Below, piece by piece: positions 27,040-35,756 of a stretch of DNA of 64,000 nucleotides. Source of the DNA: Bog-756 sp963812525 (lineage in GTDB: Bacteria; Actinomycetota; Acidimicrobiia; Acidimicrobiales; RAAP-2); contig CAWEVL010000009.1 of NCBI GenBank assembly GCA_963812525.1, forward strand, positions 186,001 to 250,000, in the 5' to 3' direction. Under the pieces are notes generated by a model. That model did not search any database, was not told the DNA's origin, and saw only the letters and a list, made by a program, of their open reading frames with translations. Made by a program: the position numbers and the translations under genes. Positions within the stretch are counted from its first letter, which is position 1; every line of letters starts with the position of its first letter.

Positions 27040-28701
27040 TCACCGACCGATGAGGGCGCTCCGGCCGTTGGCGGCGAACTCCCCGACCATCCGCTCGACG
27101 TCGGCGGGGGTGAGCGGTACGTACCCGTCGTTGCGGCCCACCCGCTGCCAGACCGGGTCGTCGGTCTCCCACCGCTCGGCCCGCAGGGGCTGCTTGTCGG
27201 TCTTGTCGGTGGCCGTCACCGGCAGCGCCCGGACCACCCGCACGAAGCGCGGCGCCCACTTGGTGCCCAGGTCCTCCTGGGCGGCCAGGAAGGCGGTGAA
27301 GGCGTCCGGGTCGAAGCTCACCCCGGCGTCGAGCTCGAGGGCGGCCATGACCTGGTCGCCGGTGTTGCTGTCGGGGACCGGGTAGACGGCCACGCCGCTG
27401 GCCCCCTCGAACCGGGCCAGGATCCGCTCCACCGGGGCGGCGGCGAAGTTCTCGCTGTCCACCCGCAGCCAGTCGCCGGTGCGCCCGGCGAAGTAGAAGA
27501 TCCCCTCCTCGTCCTGGTAGGCCAGGTCGCCGGACCAGTACCACCCGTTGCGGGTCCGCTCGGCGTCGGCCTCGGGGTTGTTGTAGTAACCCTCGAAGTT
27601 GGACCGGGCCTGCCGGCCGACCAGCTCGCCGATGCACGCCTCGGCGTTGGTCAACCGGCCGTGCTGGTCGAAGTCGGCCCGGGGCAGCTCCTCCCCGGTG
27701 GACGGATCGACCACGGCGACGTCGTCGCGCCCGCGGGCCTTGCCCAGCGCCCCGGGCCGCGCCCCGGGCACCGGCATCAGCACGATGGCGTTCTCGCTCG
27801 ACCCGTATCCCTCGACGAGGGGGACGCCGAACCGCTCGGTGAAGGCCTCCTTGTCCCGGGCCGAGGTCTCCGGGCCGAGCACATAGCGGAGACGGTGGTC
27901 GCGGTCGTGCTCGGTGGGCGGGGTGGCCACGATGTGGGCGATCGCCCTCCCCACCGTATTGAAGAACGTGGCCCCGTTCTCGCGGACGTCGGGGAGGAAG
28001 TGGGACGCCGAGAACTTCCGGCGCAACGCCAAGGTGGCCCCGCTGGCGAAGGCCGGCAGCACCGCCGCCGAGAGGGCGTTCCCGTGGAACAGGGGCATGG
28101 CCGAGTAGAGGACGTCCTCCGAGCTGAAGCCGATCCGCGCCGCGGCCCGGGCCGCCCGCCCCTGGGTCATCCGGACCGCCTTGGGCCCACCGGTCGAGCC
28201 CGAGGTGAAGATGAGCAGGTAGAGCTGGTCCGGCCTGGGTTCGGGAAGGGTCGGACCCGGACCGGCGGCGCGACGGTCCTCCACCTGACGGGTGTAGTCC
28301 TCGCCGTCGACCACCAGCAGGCCGCCCGGCTCGAGTCCGAGGTCGAGCTGGTCGACCAGGCCCAGCTGGGCGGAGTCGGTGACCAGGAGCTGGCAGTCCG
28401 CCCGGCGGATGTCGGTGGCCAGCTCGGCGCCCCGGCGGGTGGGGTTCACCCCGACGATGACCGCTCCGGCCAGGGCCGCGCCGGCCAGCAGGAACAGGTA
28501 TTCGGGCGTGTTCTCCAGCAGCACGCCCACGTGGAAGGGGCCGTCCCGGCGGAGCGAGCGGAGCAGCTGGGCCCGTAGCTCGGCCTCGGCCACCACCTGG
28601 CGCCAGGTCCACCGCTGTCCTTCGAACAGCACGCCGGTGCCGTGGTCCTCGGCCCGCAGCCGGACCAGCTGGGCGGCGGTGGTCACGGTGGGCTCGCTCA
28701 C
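27040..28701 (-). CDS. long-chain/very-long-chain type acyl-CoA synthetase (FadD17-like)
   Basis: This 553-aa AMP-binding enzyme has the P-loop-like LLIFTSGSTGGPKAVRMT (near residue 165), the EGYGSSENAIVLMP region, YWSGDLAYQDEEGIFYFAGRTGDWLRVDSENF and a C-terminal Lys in TATDKTDKQPLRAE. The RTGDWLRVDSEN wording is typical of the FATP/FadD17 branch that activates long or sterol-type carboxylic acids. The GTG at 28701 overlaps the stop of the phosphotransferase gene (GTGA, 28698-28701). It probably provides the entry or side-chain activation step of the pathway. Confidence 0.87.
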   Translation of the reverse strand: MSEPTVTTAAQLVRLRAEDHGTGVLFEGQRWTWRQVVAEAELRAQLLRSLRRDGPFHVGVLLENTPEYLFLLAGAALAGAVIVGVNPTRRGAELATDIRRADCQLLVTDSAQLGLVDQLDLGLEPGGLLVVDGEDYTRQVEDRRAAGPGPTLPEPRPDQLYLLIFTSGSTGGPKAVRMTQGRAARAAARIGFSSEDVLYSAMPLFHGNALSAAVLPAFASGATLALRRKFSASHFLPDVRENGATFFNTVGRAIAHIVATPPTEHDRDHRLRYVLGPETSARDKEAFTERFGVPLVEGYGSSENAIVLMPVPGARPGALGKARGRDDVAVVDPSTGEELPRADFDQHGRLTNAEACIGELVGRQARSNFEGYYNNPEADAERTRNGWYWSGDLAYQDEEGIFYFAGRTGDWLRVDSENFAAAPVERILARFEGASGVAVYPVPDSNTGDQVMAALELDAGVSFDPDAFTAFLAAQEDLGTKWAPRFVRVVRALPVTATDKTDKQPLRAERWETDDPVWQRVGRNDGYVPLTPADVERMVGEFAANGRSALIGR

Positions 28702-29720
28702 GTCAGCCTCCCGGTCAGCAGGTCGAGGATGGGGTTGTCCTCGATGGGCAGAATCACGGGCCGGCCGGCATCGCGGCGGAGGACGCTGAGACGGGTCATG
28801 ATGGCCGTGCTCCGCACCATGGCCAGGGTCTCGTACCACTCGAGGTCCCGGACCCGCCGGCCGCTCAGCTCCTCGAACCGGGCCACCGTCCCGTCCCGAT
28901 CGGGGAAGCCGTCGGCCCGCCGGCCGAACATCCGGTACATGGTCTCGTCGAGACTGGTGAACCAGGCCAGGTCGTGCTCGGGCGCCCCGATCGAGGTCAT
29001 GTCCCAGTCCAGCACGGCCCGGGGGCGGAGCTCGTCGCCGATCACGGTGTTCTCGAAGCGTACGTCCCCCCACAGGAGGGTGGCGGGCGGTTCGTCGCCG
29101 GGGCGGTGCCGTCGGCACCAGCGGAGGGCCTCGGCCAGGGCCGGCACCGGGTGGCCGTGGCAGGACCACGAGAGGTACTCCTCCCAGTAGTCCAGTTCGG
29201 CCCCGTTGTCCCGGCGGGGCACGTCGGGGGCGGTGCCGGTGTCGGCCCGGTGGATGGCGGCCAGCGTGGCCAGGAAGCCGTCGAACACCCGACCCCGCTC
29301 GGACGGGCCGAGGCCGGACAGCCACGGATCGAGGTGGGCCACGGCACCCACGATCCGGCCGTCCACCCGGGGCATGAGGATGAACGGCGAGCCGACCCAG
29401 CCGGTGTCGGTCTCCAGCACCGGATCGGCCACCGGGACGCCGGCCCGCGAGGCGGCCATCTGGGCCTGCCACTGCGGGACCAGGTCGTAGTGGGCGAAGG
29501 TGGCCGCCGCGAGGGGAGCCAGCCGCACCACCAGCCGGTCGAGGTGCGGGCCGTGGTCATCGGCCCAGGTCACGTCGGCGAAGACCGTCTCGGCGGAGTA
29601 GCCGGCCGACGGGCGGGACAGGGTGCCGACCTCCGGGTCGGCCAGGCCCCGGTGGTGGGCGAGCCACCGGGCCAGGCCCTCGGCCAGTGCGGCGTCGTCG
29701 GACCGGGTCGCCGCGGCCAT
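28698..29720 (-). CDS. phosphotransferase family protein (APH/ACAD10-type kinase fold)
   Basis: This 340-aa protein has an aminoglycoside-phosphotransferase fold with the catalytic loop LLWGDVRFENTVIGD (Asp and Asn; the usual HGD His is Trp) and the Mg-binding VLDWDMTSIGAPEHDLAW. Proteins of this subgroup occur in lipid and steroid catabolic clusters beside acyl-CoA enzymes, where they are thought to phosphorylate hydroxyacyl substrates. That role is inferred from context. The ATG at 29720 follows the E1 beta stop by 16 bp, and its stop is coupled to the CoA ligase start. Confidence 0.82.
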   Translation of the reverse strand: MAAATRSDDAALAEGLARWLAHHRGLADPEVGTLSRPSAGYSAETVFADVTWADDHGPHLDRLVVRLAPLAAATFAHYDLVPQWQAQMAASRAGVPVADPVLETDTGWVGSPFILMPRVDGRIVGAVAHLDPWLSGLGPSERGRVFDGFLATLAAIHRADTGTAPDVPRRDNGAELDYWEEYLSWSCHGHPVPALAEALRWCRRHRPGDEPPATLLWGDVRFENTVIGDELRPRAVLDWDMTSIGAPEHDLAWFTSLDETMYRMFGRRADGFPDRDGTVARFEELSGRRVRDLEWYETLAMVRSTAIMTRLSVLRRDAGRPVILPIEDNPILDLLTGRLT

Positions 29721-29736
29721 CGGTCTCCCGGTCCGC

Positions 29737-30753
29737 TCAGTGTCCGGCGACGGTCCGGACGGCATCGGCGATGGTGGCCGCCGAGGGCAGGACGGCCGCC
29801 TCGAACACCGGGGCCGAGCCGATCGGGGCGAAGCGGGCCCCGATGCGGGCCACCGGGGCCTCGAGCTCGCCGAAGAGCTCCTCGTGGATCACGCCGGCCA
29901 CCTCGGCCCCGAACCCGGCGAACCGGGTGGCATGGTGCGCCACCACCACCCGACGGGTCCGGGCCGCCGAGGCCAGCACGGCGCCGGTGTCGAGGGGGAC
30001 CAGGCTGCGGAGGTCGACCACCTCGACGTCGATCTGCTCGCCGGCCAGCACCTCGGCGGCGGTCAGTGCGTCGCGGACGGTGCGTCCATAGGTCACGATG
30101 GTCACATCCTGGCCGGTCCGCTTGACGTCCGCCACTCCGAGGGGGACCCGGTGGTCGCCGACGGGGACCGGCCCGGTGGATCCGTAGAGGGCCACGTTCT
30201 CGACGACCACGCACGGGTCGTCGTCGAAGATGCAGGAGGTGAGCAGCCCCTTGGCGTCGGCGGGGGTGCTCGGCATCACGAGCTTGAGACCCGGCACATG
30301 GGCCAGCCAGGCCTCGAGGGTCTGGGAGTGGGTGGCGCCCGACCCGATCCCTCCGAACACCGCGGTGCGCAGGGTGAGGGGCACCGACACCGTCCCGCCG
30401 GACATGTACCGGGCCTTGGCGGCGTGGTTGACCAGCTGGTCGAGGGCGATGCTGATGAAGTCCATGATCATGACCTCGGCCACCGGCCGGAGCCCGGCCA
30501 GGGCCGCCCCCACCGCGGCGCCCACGATGGCCACCTCGGAGATCGGGGTGTCGAGTACCCGGTCGGTGCCGTACGCCGTGGACAGCCCCTTGGTCACCTG
30601 GGAGATGCCGCCGCCCGGATCGGCCAGGTCCTCGCCGAGGAGGAGCACGGTGGGGTCGGAGGCCAGCGCCTCGGCCAGGGCCAGGTTGAGGGCGTCGCGC
30701 ATGGAGAGCGTGGTGGTGGCCACGGTCCCCGTACCGGAGGCCGGCGGGCTCAT
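29737..30753 (-). CDS. TPP-dependent 2-oxoacid/acetoin dehydrogenase E1 component, beta subunit
   Basis: This 338-aa protein has the transketolase-like pyrimidine domain (MRDALNLALAEALASDPTVLLLGEDL, with the catalytic Glu; TPISEVAIVGAAVGAALAGLRPVAEVM) and the C-terminal transketolase domain (DVEVVDLRSLVPLDTGAV). Its length equals AcoB-type acetoin dehydrogenase beta subunits. The ATG overlaps the E1 alpha stop (ATGA, 30750-30753), fitting stoichiometric translation. With the alpha subunit it should decarboxylate or cleave a 2-oxo/diketone substrate and hand the acyl group to a lipoyl domain. Confidence 0.88.
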   Translation of the reverse strand: MSPPASGTGTVATTTLSMRDALNLALAEALASDPTVLLLGEDLADPGGGISQVTKGLSTAYGTDRVLDTPISEVAIVGAAVGAALAGLRPVAEVMIMDFISIALDQLVNHAAKARYMSGGTVSVPLTLRTAVFGGIGSGATHSQTLEAWLAHVPGLKLVMPSTPADAKGLLTSCIFDDDPCVVVENVALYGSTGPVPVGDHRVPLGVADVKRTGQDVTIVTYGRTVRDALTAAEVLAGEQIDVEVVDLRSLVPLDTGAVLASAARTRRVVVAHHATRFAGFGAEVAGVIHEELFGELEAPVARIGARFAPIGSAPVFEAAVLPSAATIADAVRTVAGH

Positions 30754-31748
30754 GCCGGCCCTCCGGACGGCTCGGCGTAGACGTCGGTGGTGGCCTCCCC
30801 GACGTCGACCGGCTCGGCGTCCAGGGCGGCGGTGAAGGCTCCCTCGACCTCGTCGACGGCTCGCTGTTCGATGCCCGTGGCCCCGAGCTCGTCCAGCACG
30901 CCCTCGTCGAGGAGCCGCCTGCGGTAGCGGGCCACCGGTTCGGCCGCCCGGGCCGCCGCCAGCTCGTCGGCCGGGATGTAGCGCATGGGGTCGCCGAAGT
31001 AGTGGCCGTGGAGCCGGAAGGTGGTGCACTCGACCAGGGTGGGACCACTCCCGGACCGGGCCCGCCGGACCGCGGTGGCCAGGGTGCGGTGCACGATGTC
31101 GGGGTCGTTGCCGTCGACGGTGATCCCGGGGATGCCGTAGCCCCGGGCCCGGTCGGCCACGTCCTCCACCGGCTGGGCGTGGGCCGTCGGCGTCATCTCG
31201 GCGTAGCGGTTGTTCTGGCAGCAGAAGACCACCGGGAGGCGCCACAGGGCGGCCAGGTTGACGGCCTCGTGGAACGAGCCGGTCCCGGTGGCCCCGTCAC
31301 CGAAGCTGGCCATGGCCACCCGGTCGGTGCCCGACCGGGTGGCGGCCAGGCCCAGACCCACGGCGATGGGCAGGCCCGACCCCACGATCCCGGTCGACGC
31401 CATCAGGCCGGAGGGGGGGTGGGCGATGTGCATGGCGCCGCCCTTGCCCCCGTTGACGCCGGTGGCCCGGGTCAGGATCTCGGCCACCAGGGGACCGAGC
31501 GGCACCCCTTTGGCCAGCTGGTCGTGCAGACCCCGGTAGGTGGTGACCAGCTGGTCGTCCGGTCGCAGCACCGTGCCGATGGCCGCGGCGATGGCCTCCT
31601 GGCCGGTGGCCGGCCAGTAGGTGCAGGCGAACTCGCCTCCGCTGAGGCCCCGTCGGATCCGGTCGTCGCAGGCCCGGACGGTGACCATCAGCTCGAACAT
31701 GCGCCGCCGGACCTCGGTGGCCGGCCGGTCGTCGGCCGGTTCGGTCAC
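30750..31748 (-). CDS. TPP-dependent 2-oxoacid/acetoin dehydrogenase E1 component, alpha subunit
   Basis: This 332-aa protein has the TPP-binding motif GDGATGTGSFHEAVNLAALWRLPVVFCCQNN, preceded by GVNGGKGGAMHIA and followed by RLHGHYFGDPMRYI. Length and motifs match AcoA/PdhA-type E1 alpha. The GTG at 31748 overlaps the stop of the flavoenzyme gene (31745-31748) and its own stop overlaps the beta subunit start. No E2 acyltransferase or E3 gene lies in the window, only the stand-alone lipoyl protein at 35342-35575. Confidence 0.88.
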   Translation of the reverse strand: MTEPADDRPATEVRRRMFELMVTVRACDDRIRRGLSGGEFACTYWPATGQEAIAAAIGTVLRPDDQLVTTYRGLHDQLAKGVPLGPLVAEILTRATGVNGGKGGAMHIAHPPSGLMASTGIVGSGLPIAVGLGLAATRSGTDRVAMASFGDGATGTGSFHEAVNLAALWRLPVVFCCQNNRYAEMTPTAHAQPVEDVADRARGYGIPGITVDGNDPDIVHRTLATAVRRARSGSGPTLVECTTFRLHGHYFGDPMRYIPADELAAARAAEPVARYRRRLLDEGVLDELGATGIEQRAVDEVEGAFTAALDAEPVDVGEATTDVYAEPSGGPA

Positions 31749-33418
31749 CGCGCCGCGTCCCGGATCGCGCCGGTGGCGTAGGCGGCGGCATGGGTCCCCG
31801 ACCCGTGGCCCCACACCAGGCCCATGCCGATGGAGGTCCCCCCGCCGTAGTAGGCCGGACCGGCCGGACTGGCGATCACGTTGCCGGCGCCGTAGAGGCC
31901 GGGGATCGGGCGGTCGTCCACGTGGCGGACCCGCCCGGCCGCATCCACCCGCGGGCCCCCCTTGGTCCCCACCGATCCCACGTGGACGGGCAGGGCGTAG
32001 AACGGGCCCGCCTCGACGGTGCCCAGGTTGGGGTGGGGGGCGGCCGGGTCGCCGTGGAACCGGTCGTAGGCGCTCGACCCGCGGCCGAAGTCGCGGTCAC
32101 CCCCCAGTCCCACGAAGCGGTTCCACCGCTCGACGGTCTCGGCCAGGCCCACCGGGTCGATGCCGGCCCGTCGGGCCAGGCCCTCGAGGGTGTCGTGGAC
32201 CAGGAGCCACTCGGGGTCGGCGTCGCCCGGCCGGCAGGTGGCCACCGGGTACCGCGTCCGGTACTGCCGGTCGAACACCACCCAGCACGGCAGGTTCCGG
32301 GGGGCGTACTCGTTGACGTCGAAGGAGAGGAACGCTTTCCCGAGGTCGTTGTAGTTGCCCGCCTCGTTGACGAACCGCTGGCCGAACCGGTTGACCATGA
32401 TGGAGTGAGGGGCGGTGCGCTCGACGCCGACGAAGCGGGCCAGTGGCCGTCCGTCGTACTCCTCGCCGGGCAGTGACGACGCCGGGTACCACCACGTCTC
32501 GGTCATGTTGGCGAGGTCGGCCCCGACGGCCATGGCCATGGTCAGGCCGTCCCCCTGGTTGGACGGTGGGCTGTGCGGGTGGGTGAGGGGCCCGGCCAGG
32601 AAGCGCTGCCGCAGGTCGGCGTTCCACTCGTAGCCACCGGAGGCCAGCACCACGGCCGCGGCGGGCAGCCGGGTGCGGCGGCCACCCTCCTCCTCCACCA
32701 CCAGGCCGGCCACCCGGTCGCCCGTCGGCCCCCGGTCCATGGCGACCTCGACGGCCCGGGTCTCCAGCCGGGGCTCGATGCCGGCGGTGAGGCATGCCTC
32801 CAACAAGGCGCCGACCAGGGCCTGCCCGCAGGCCACCTGGCCACCCGCCACCCGGGCCTGCACCACGGCGGCGTCGAACTTCTCGGGGGTGTACGACGGG
32901 CGCCACTCCACGGTGGCCTCCTCCAGCCGGATGGGCAGGGCCAGGACCGGTGGCCGGCGCAGGCGACCGCCCCAGCCGCCCAGCCGCCCGGTGTCGTAGA
33001 GCGCCGGCTCGAGCATGCGGCCCGAGGCCTTGGCCCCCTCCATCTCCGGGTGGTAGTCGGGCCAGGTCATGGCCCGGAGCTCGAGCGGGGTGGACCGCTC
33101 CAGGTGGGCCAGGATGTCCGGCCCCCGGTCCACGTAGTGCTCGAGCAGCTCGTCCGGGGTCCGGCCGGCGGTGAGCCGTCCCATGTAGGCCAGGGCCTCG
33201 CTCCGGGAGTCCTCCGACCCGACCTCGGCCATATGGTGGTTGCGCGGCATCCACACGCCCCCGCCGGAGACCGCGGTGGTCCCGCCGATCGACCCGGTGG
33301 ACTCGACCATTGTGACGCGGGCTCCCCCCGAGCGCGCCGCCAGGGCGGCGGACAGGCCGGCCGCCCCCGAACCCACCACCACCACCTCGGGCAGCGCTCC
33401 GGCGGGGGAGGCGGTCAT
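31745..33418 (-). CDS. FAD-binding dehydrogenase, 3-ketosteroid delta-1-dehydrogenase-like
   Basis: This 557-aa flavoprotein has the dinucleotide-binding motif VVVGSGAAGLSAALAARSGG at residues 12-31 followed by GSIGGTTAVSGGGVWMPRN. The C-terminal IPGLYGAGNVIASPAGPAYY plus GGGTSIGMGLVWG is the KstD/fumarate reductase-like closing segment. These enzymes desaturate the carbon next to a ketone. The position beside a Rieske oxygenase resembles KstD/KshA pairs of steroid catabolism, but a true steroid substrate is not proven. It is coupled by a GTGA overlap to E1 alpha. Confidence 0.84.
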   Translation of the reverse strand: MTASPAGALPEVVVVGSGAAGLSAALAARSGGARVTMVESTGSIGGTTAVSGGGVWMPRNHHMAEVGSEDSRSEALAYMGRLTAGRTPDELLEHYVDRGPDILAHLERSTPLELRAMTWPDYHPEMEGAKASGRMLEPALYDTGRLGGWGGRLRRPPVLALPIRLEEATVEWRPSYTPEKFDAAVVQARVAGGQVACGQALVGALLEACLTAGIEPRLETRAVEVAMDRGPTGDRVAGLVVEEEGGRRTRLPAAAVVLASGGYEWNADLRQRFLAGPLTHPHSPPSNQGDGLTMAMAVGADLANMTETWWYPASSLPGEEYDGRPLARFVGVERTAPHSIMVNRFGQRFVNEAGNYNDLGKAFLSFDVNEYAPRNLPCWVVFDRQYRTRYPVATCRPGDADPEWLLVHDTLEGLARRAGIDPVGLAETVERWNRFVGLGGDRDFGRGSSAYDRFHGDPAAPHPNLGTVEAGPFYALPVHVGSVGTKGGPRVDAAGRVRHVDDRPIPGLYGAGNVIASPAGPAYYGGGTSIGMGLVWGHGSGTHAAAYATGAIRDAAR

Positions 33419-33430
33419 CGGTCGGCCACG

Positions 33431-34811
33431 TCAGGGACGGGCCAGATAGCGGTCGAGCTCGCGGTGCATGTTGGCAATCCCGCCCTCGTAGGTCCGGGAC
33501 AGCCGCAGCCCGTCGATGCTCCGACTGTGGATACCCCGCTGCTGGCGGCCGATGTTGCCGAAGTCCTGGAGGGGGATTCGTGGCCAGTGCCCGGCGTCGT
33601 CCGGGGCGAAGGGTCCCTGCAGGGTGGGGCGGGGCACGTCCCCGCCGGCGGCCGGGATGGAGATGGACCACACCTCGAACAGGCACGACTCGGGATCGTC
33701 GCCGTGGGGCCGCACCCGGTAGACCAGCGCGTTGCCGTACTGGGGGAGGACGAAGTAGTTGGGGAAGAGGTAGAACATCCCACCCCATCGGGCCAGGGTC
33801 GACGGCTCGGGCGGCGGAAGGGGGATGCCGGCTCCCTCGGCGTACCGGTAGAGGGCCTTGACCACCTCGGCCCCGAAGGTGCTCCCCTCGGGCACGGGGC
33901 GCCCTCGCAGCCCCTCGATGACGTGTACGTCGCGCTCGAGGGTCATGGCCTCGAGGCCGCTGCTCAGCAGGTGCACCGACTCGAGGATGGCGGCGATCTC
34001 GCCCACCCCGACCTCCTGACCCTTCTTGGCCTGGGCGTTGGGCCGGAGCTGGAAGCTCGAGTGCCCGTTGGGGTGGACCGAGTACTCGAGGCTGTCGGGG
34101 TCGTACTGCTCGGGATGGCCCAGCGTCAGTTGCGGATGGGTCCCGGGGACGTGGTAGCCCTCCATGAAGGCCTCCTGGGCCATCTTCCAGTTGGCCGGCA
34201 GGATCACCGACTTCCACCACTGCACCCGCATGTCGGCCACACCGAGGGGGTCGAGCAGCCCGGCGACGGGTTCGAGCGCGTCCCGCAGGGGTCGGGCGTC
34301 CGGGTCCAGGTTCAGCCAGGCGCACCCGCCCCAGCGGTCCACCGGCACCTGGCGCAGGCAGAGCTCGTCAGGGGTGACCAGCGCGCGGGTCGAAGGAGTG
34401 GTCGCCGTAGACGAACGAGTTGGTCCCGTCGAGATTCCATCGCCAGCCGTGGAACGGGCAGATGATCTGGCCCCGGGGGAACGACCCCGAGCCCTTGGCC
34501 AGCTCGGTAGCCCGGTGGCGGCAGGCGTTCAGATACCCGTGCACCGTCTCGGTATCGGTGCGGACCAGCAGCACCGACTGGTCGCCCACCACGTACTCCA
34601 CGTAGTCACCCGGGTCGGGGAGCTCCTCCAGCCGGCAGGCCATCTGCCAGCTCCGGGCCCACAGGTACCGGCGTTCCAGGTCGGCGAAGGCCCGGTCGAA
34701 GTAGCGTTCCACCGGGACCCGGTCAGGCTCGGTCATGGCGAAGGGGACGGCGCGGTCCCCCTCCGGCGGTCCGGCCGAGGACGGGGGTCGACGGGTCCCG
34801 AGGTCAGTCAC
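33431..34811 (-). CDS. Rieske-type aromatic/steroid ring-hydroxylating oxygenase, alpha subunit, frameshifted
   Basis: Two frames together give a protein of about 460 aa. The N-terminal frame carries the [2Fe-2S] motif CRHRATELAKG and IICPFHGWRWNLDG. The second frame carries the mononuclear iron site EAFMEGYHVPGTHPQ (H-x4-H). The frames switch at about 34379-34388, in a GCGCGCGGG stretch, where one missing base turns LVTPDELCLRQVPV into GHP-stop. Otherwise every domain is intact. The GTG at 34811 overlaps the SnoaL-like gene; an in-frame ATG is at 34736. It would hydroxylate a ring substrate using an external reductase, which is not seen in the window. Confidence 0.82.
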
Positions 34812-35220
34812 CGGAGGGGCCGTCGTGGGGCTCGAGCAGGGTGATCTCCCGGGCCTGGAAGCGCCATCGGTCGTCGTCCCGCACCAGTTGGTCGTGATAG
34901 CGGCCGGTGGCGACGAGGGCGAGCCCGGCCGCGGTGGGTCGCACGAACAGGTAGTCGGTCTGGGCGGTGGCCGTCTCGCCCTCCACCGTCACCAGGGTGT
35001 TGGAAGTGATGTGCTTGCCTCGGGCCCCGGGGGGCAGGACCCGCTCCATGTACTGCCGGATGGCCCGGCGCCCGTCGTAGCCCTGGTCGCCGACGAGCAG
35101 CCGGGCGTCCTCGGTGAACAGGGTCGACCACCGGTCGAATCGGCCGTCGTCGCACCACTGGCTGTACTGGGCCAGCGTCTGCCTGACCCCGTCCTCGTCG
35201 TCCCCCACGATCCTCCCCAC
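34804..35220 (-). CDS. SnoaL/NTF2-like protein (ring-hydroxylating dioxygenase beta-like)
   Basis: This 138-aa NTF2-like cone fold starts with RQTLAQYSQWCDDGRFDRWSTLFTEDARL and ends with RWRFQAREITLLEP. The wording resembles small subunits of ring-hydroxylating oxygenases and SnoaL-like isomerases. It lies immediately upstream of, and overlaps, the Rieske alpha subunit gene, so a beta-subunit or accessory role is plausible. Start GTG 35220, or an internal GTG 12 nt later preceded by GGGGAGG. Confidence 0.75.
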   Translation of the reverse strand: MGRIVGDDEDGVRQTLAQYSQWCDDGRFDRWSTLFTEDARLLVGDQGYDGRRAIRQYMERVLPPGARGKHITSNTLVTVEGETATAQTDYLFVRPTAAGLALVATGRYHDQLVRDDDRWRFQAREITLLEPHDGPSGD

Positions 35221-35341
35221 TCATGCTGCGCCGCCGCGTCGTCGACCGAACCATCGGACCGGACCGACAGACGGTGGCCATGATAGGTCCGCGTCCATCG
35301 GCGACGCGGACCGGAGCGAGCTCCCCGGACCACCCGGGTCG

Positions 35342-35575
35342 CTACCCGAGTTCGCCGATGACCTCGCCGACCGGGTAGGTCCGGCCCGGCTCGCCGATCT
35401 GGCGGAGGACCCCGGCCCTCGGGGCACCGATCTCGGACTCCACCTTGTCCGTCTCCAGGACGTAGACCGGTTGGTCCTGGGCCACCTCGGCGCCGTCGTC
35501 GACCAGCCACTGGGCCAGGACGGCCTCGGTCATCTCCATGCCCAGCTTGGGGATGCGGATCTCGATCGTGGTCAC
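35342..35575 (-). CDS. stand-alone lipoyl (biotin/lipoyl attachment) domain protein
   Basis: This 77-aa protein is a single lipoyl domain. Strands RIPKLGMEMTEAVLAQWL lead to the hairpin ETDKVESEI, whose Lys (near residue 43) is the lipoylation site, then PRAGVLRQIGEPGRTYPVGEVIGEL. It lacks the peripheral subunit-binding and acyltransferase domains of an E2 protein. The GTG at 35575 follows a GAGGGG. A TAGAGT -10 box at 35612-35607 suggests it is the first gene of the run. It is the natural acyl acceptor for the E1 alpha/beta pair about 4 kb downstream. Confidence 0.85.
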   Translation of the reverse strand: MTTIEIRIPKLGMEMTEAVLAQWLVDDGAEVAQDQPVYVLETDKVESEIGAPRAGVLRQIGEPGRTYPVGEVIGELG

Positions 35576-35606
35576 CCCCTCGGGACCGCCGGTGCGTACG
35601 CTGCGC

Positions 35607-35612
35607 ACTCTA
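35607..35612 (-). promoter_or_regulatory. -10 box TAGAGT of the catabolic run
   Basis: On the minus strand TAGAGT lies about 31 nt upstream of the GTG of the lipoyl protein gene. The same hexamer precedes the VOC gene at 9703. No clear -35 is visible. The gap to the divergent crotonase gene (ATG 35757) would hold both promoters. Confidence 0.4.
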
Positions 35613-35756
35613 GCCACGCGCCGGCCTCCCCCGGACGACCGGGCCGGATGGGCCCGGGGACCCACGCCGGGTCCGGTCCGGGGGCCCGGCCGGTCTTCTT
35701 TGCTAGCTTCGGCAACCGGCGGGGCGACCCTCGAACCGTGCGGACTGGAGCAGGCC

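Noticed and set aside
25075..28578. A 1167-codon open frame on the plus strand (and similar very long frames at 43677-46742 and 18078-20834)
   Set aside because: They run antisense through well-supported genes. Long spurious frames are expected at this GC content, and their translations are low-complexity Gly/Pro/Arg/His with no family features.
31745..35220. Definite steroid-degradation (KstD/KshA) assignment
   Set aside because: Family resemblance alone does not fix the substrate, and no other steroid-specific genes (for example hsaC) are in the window.
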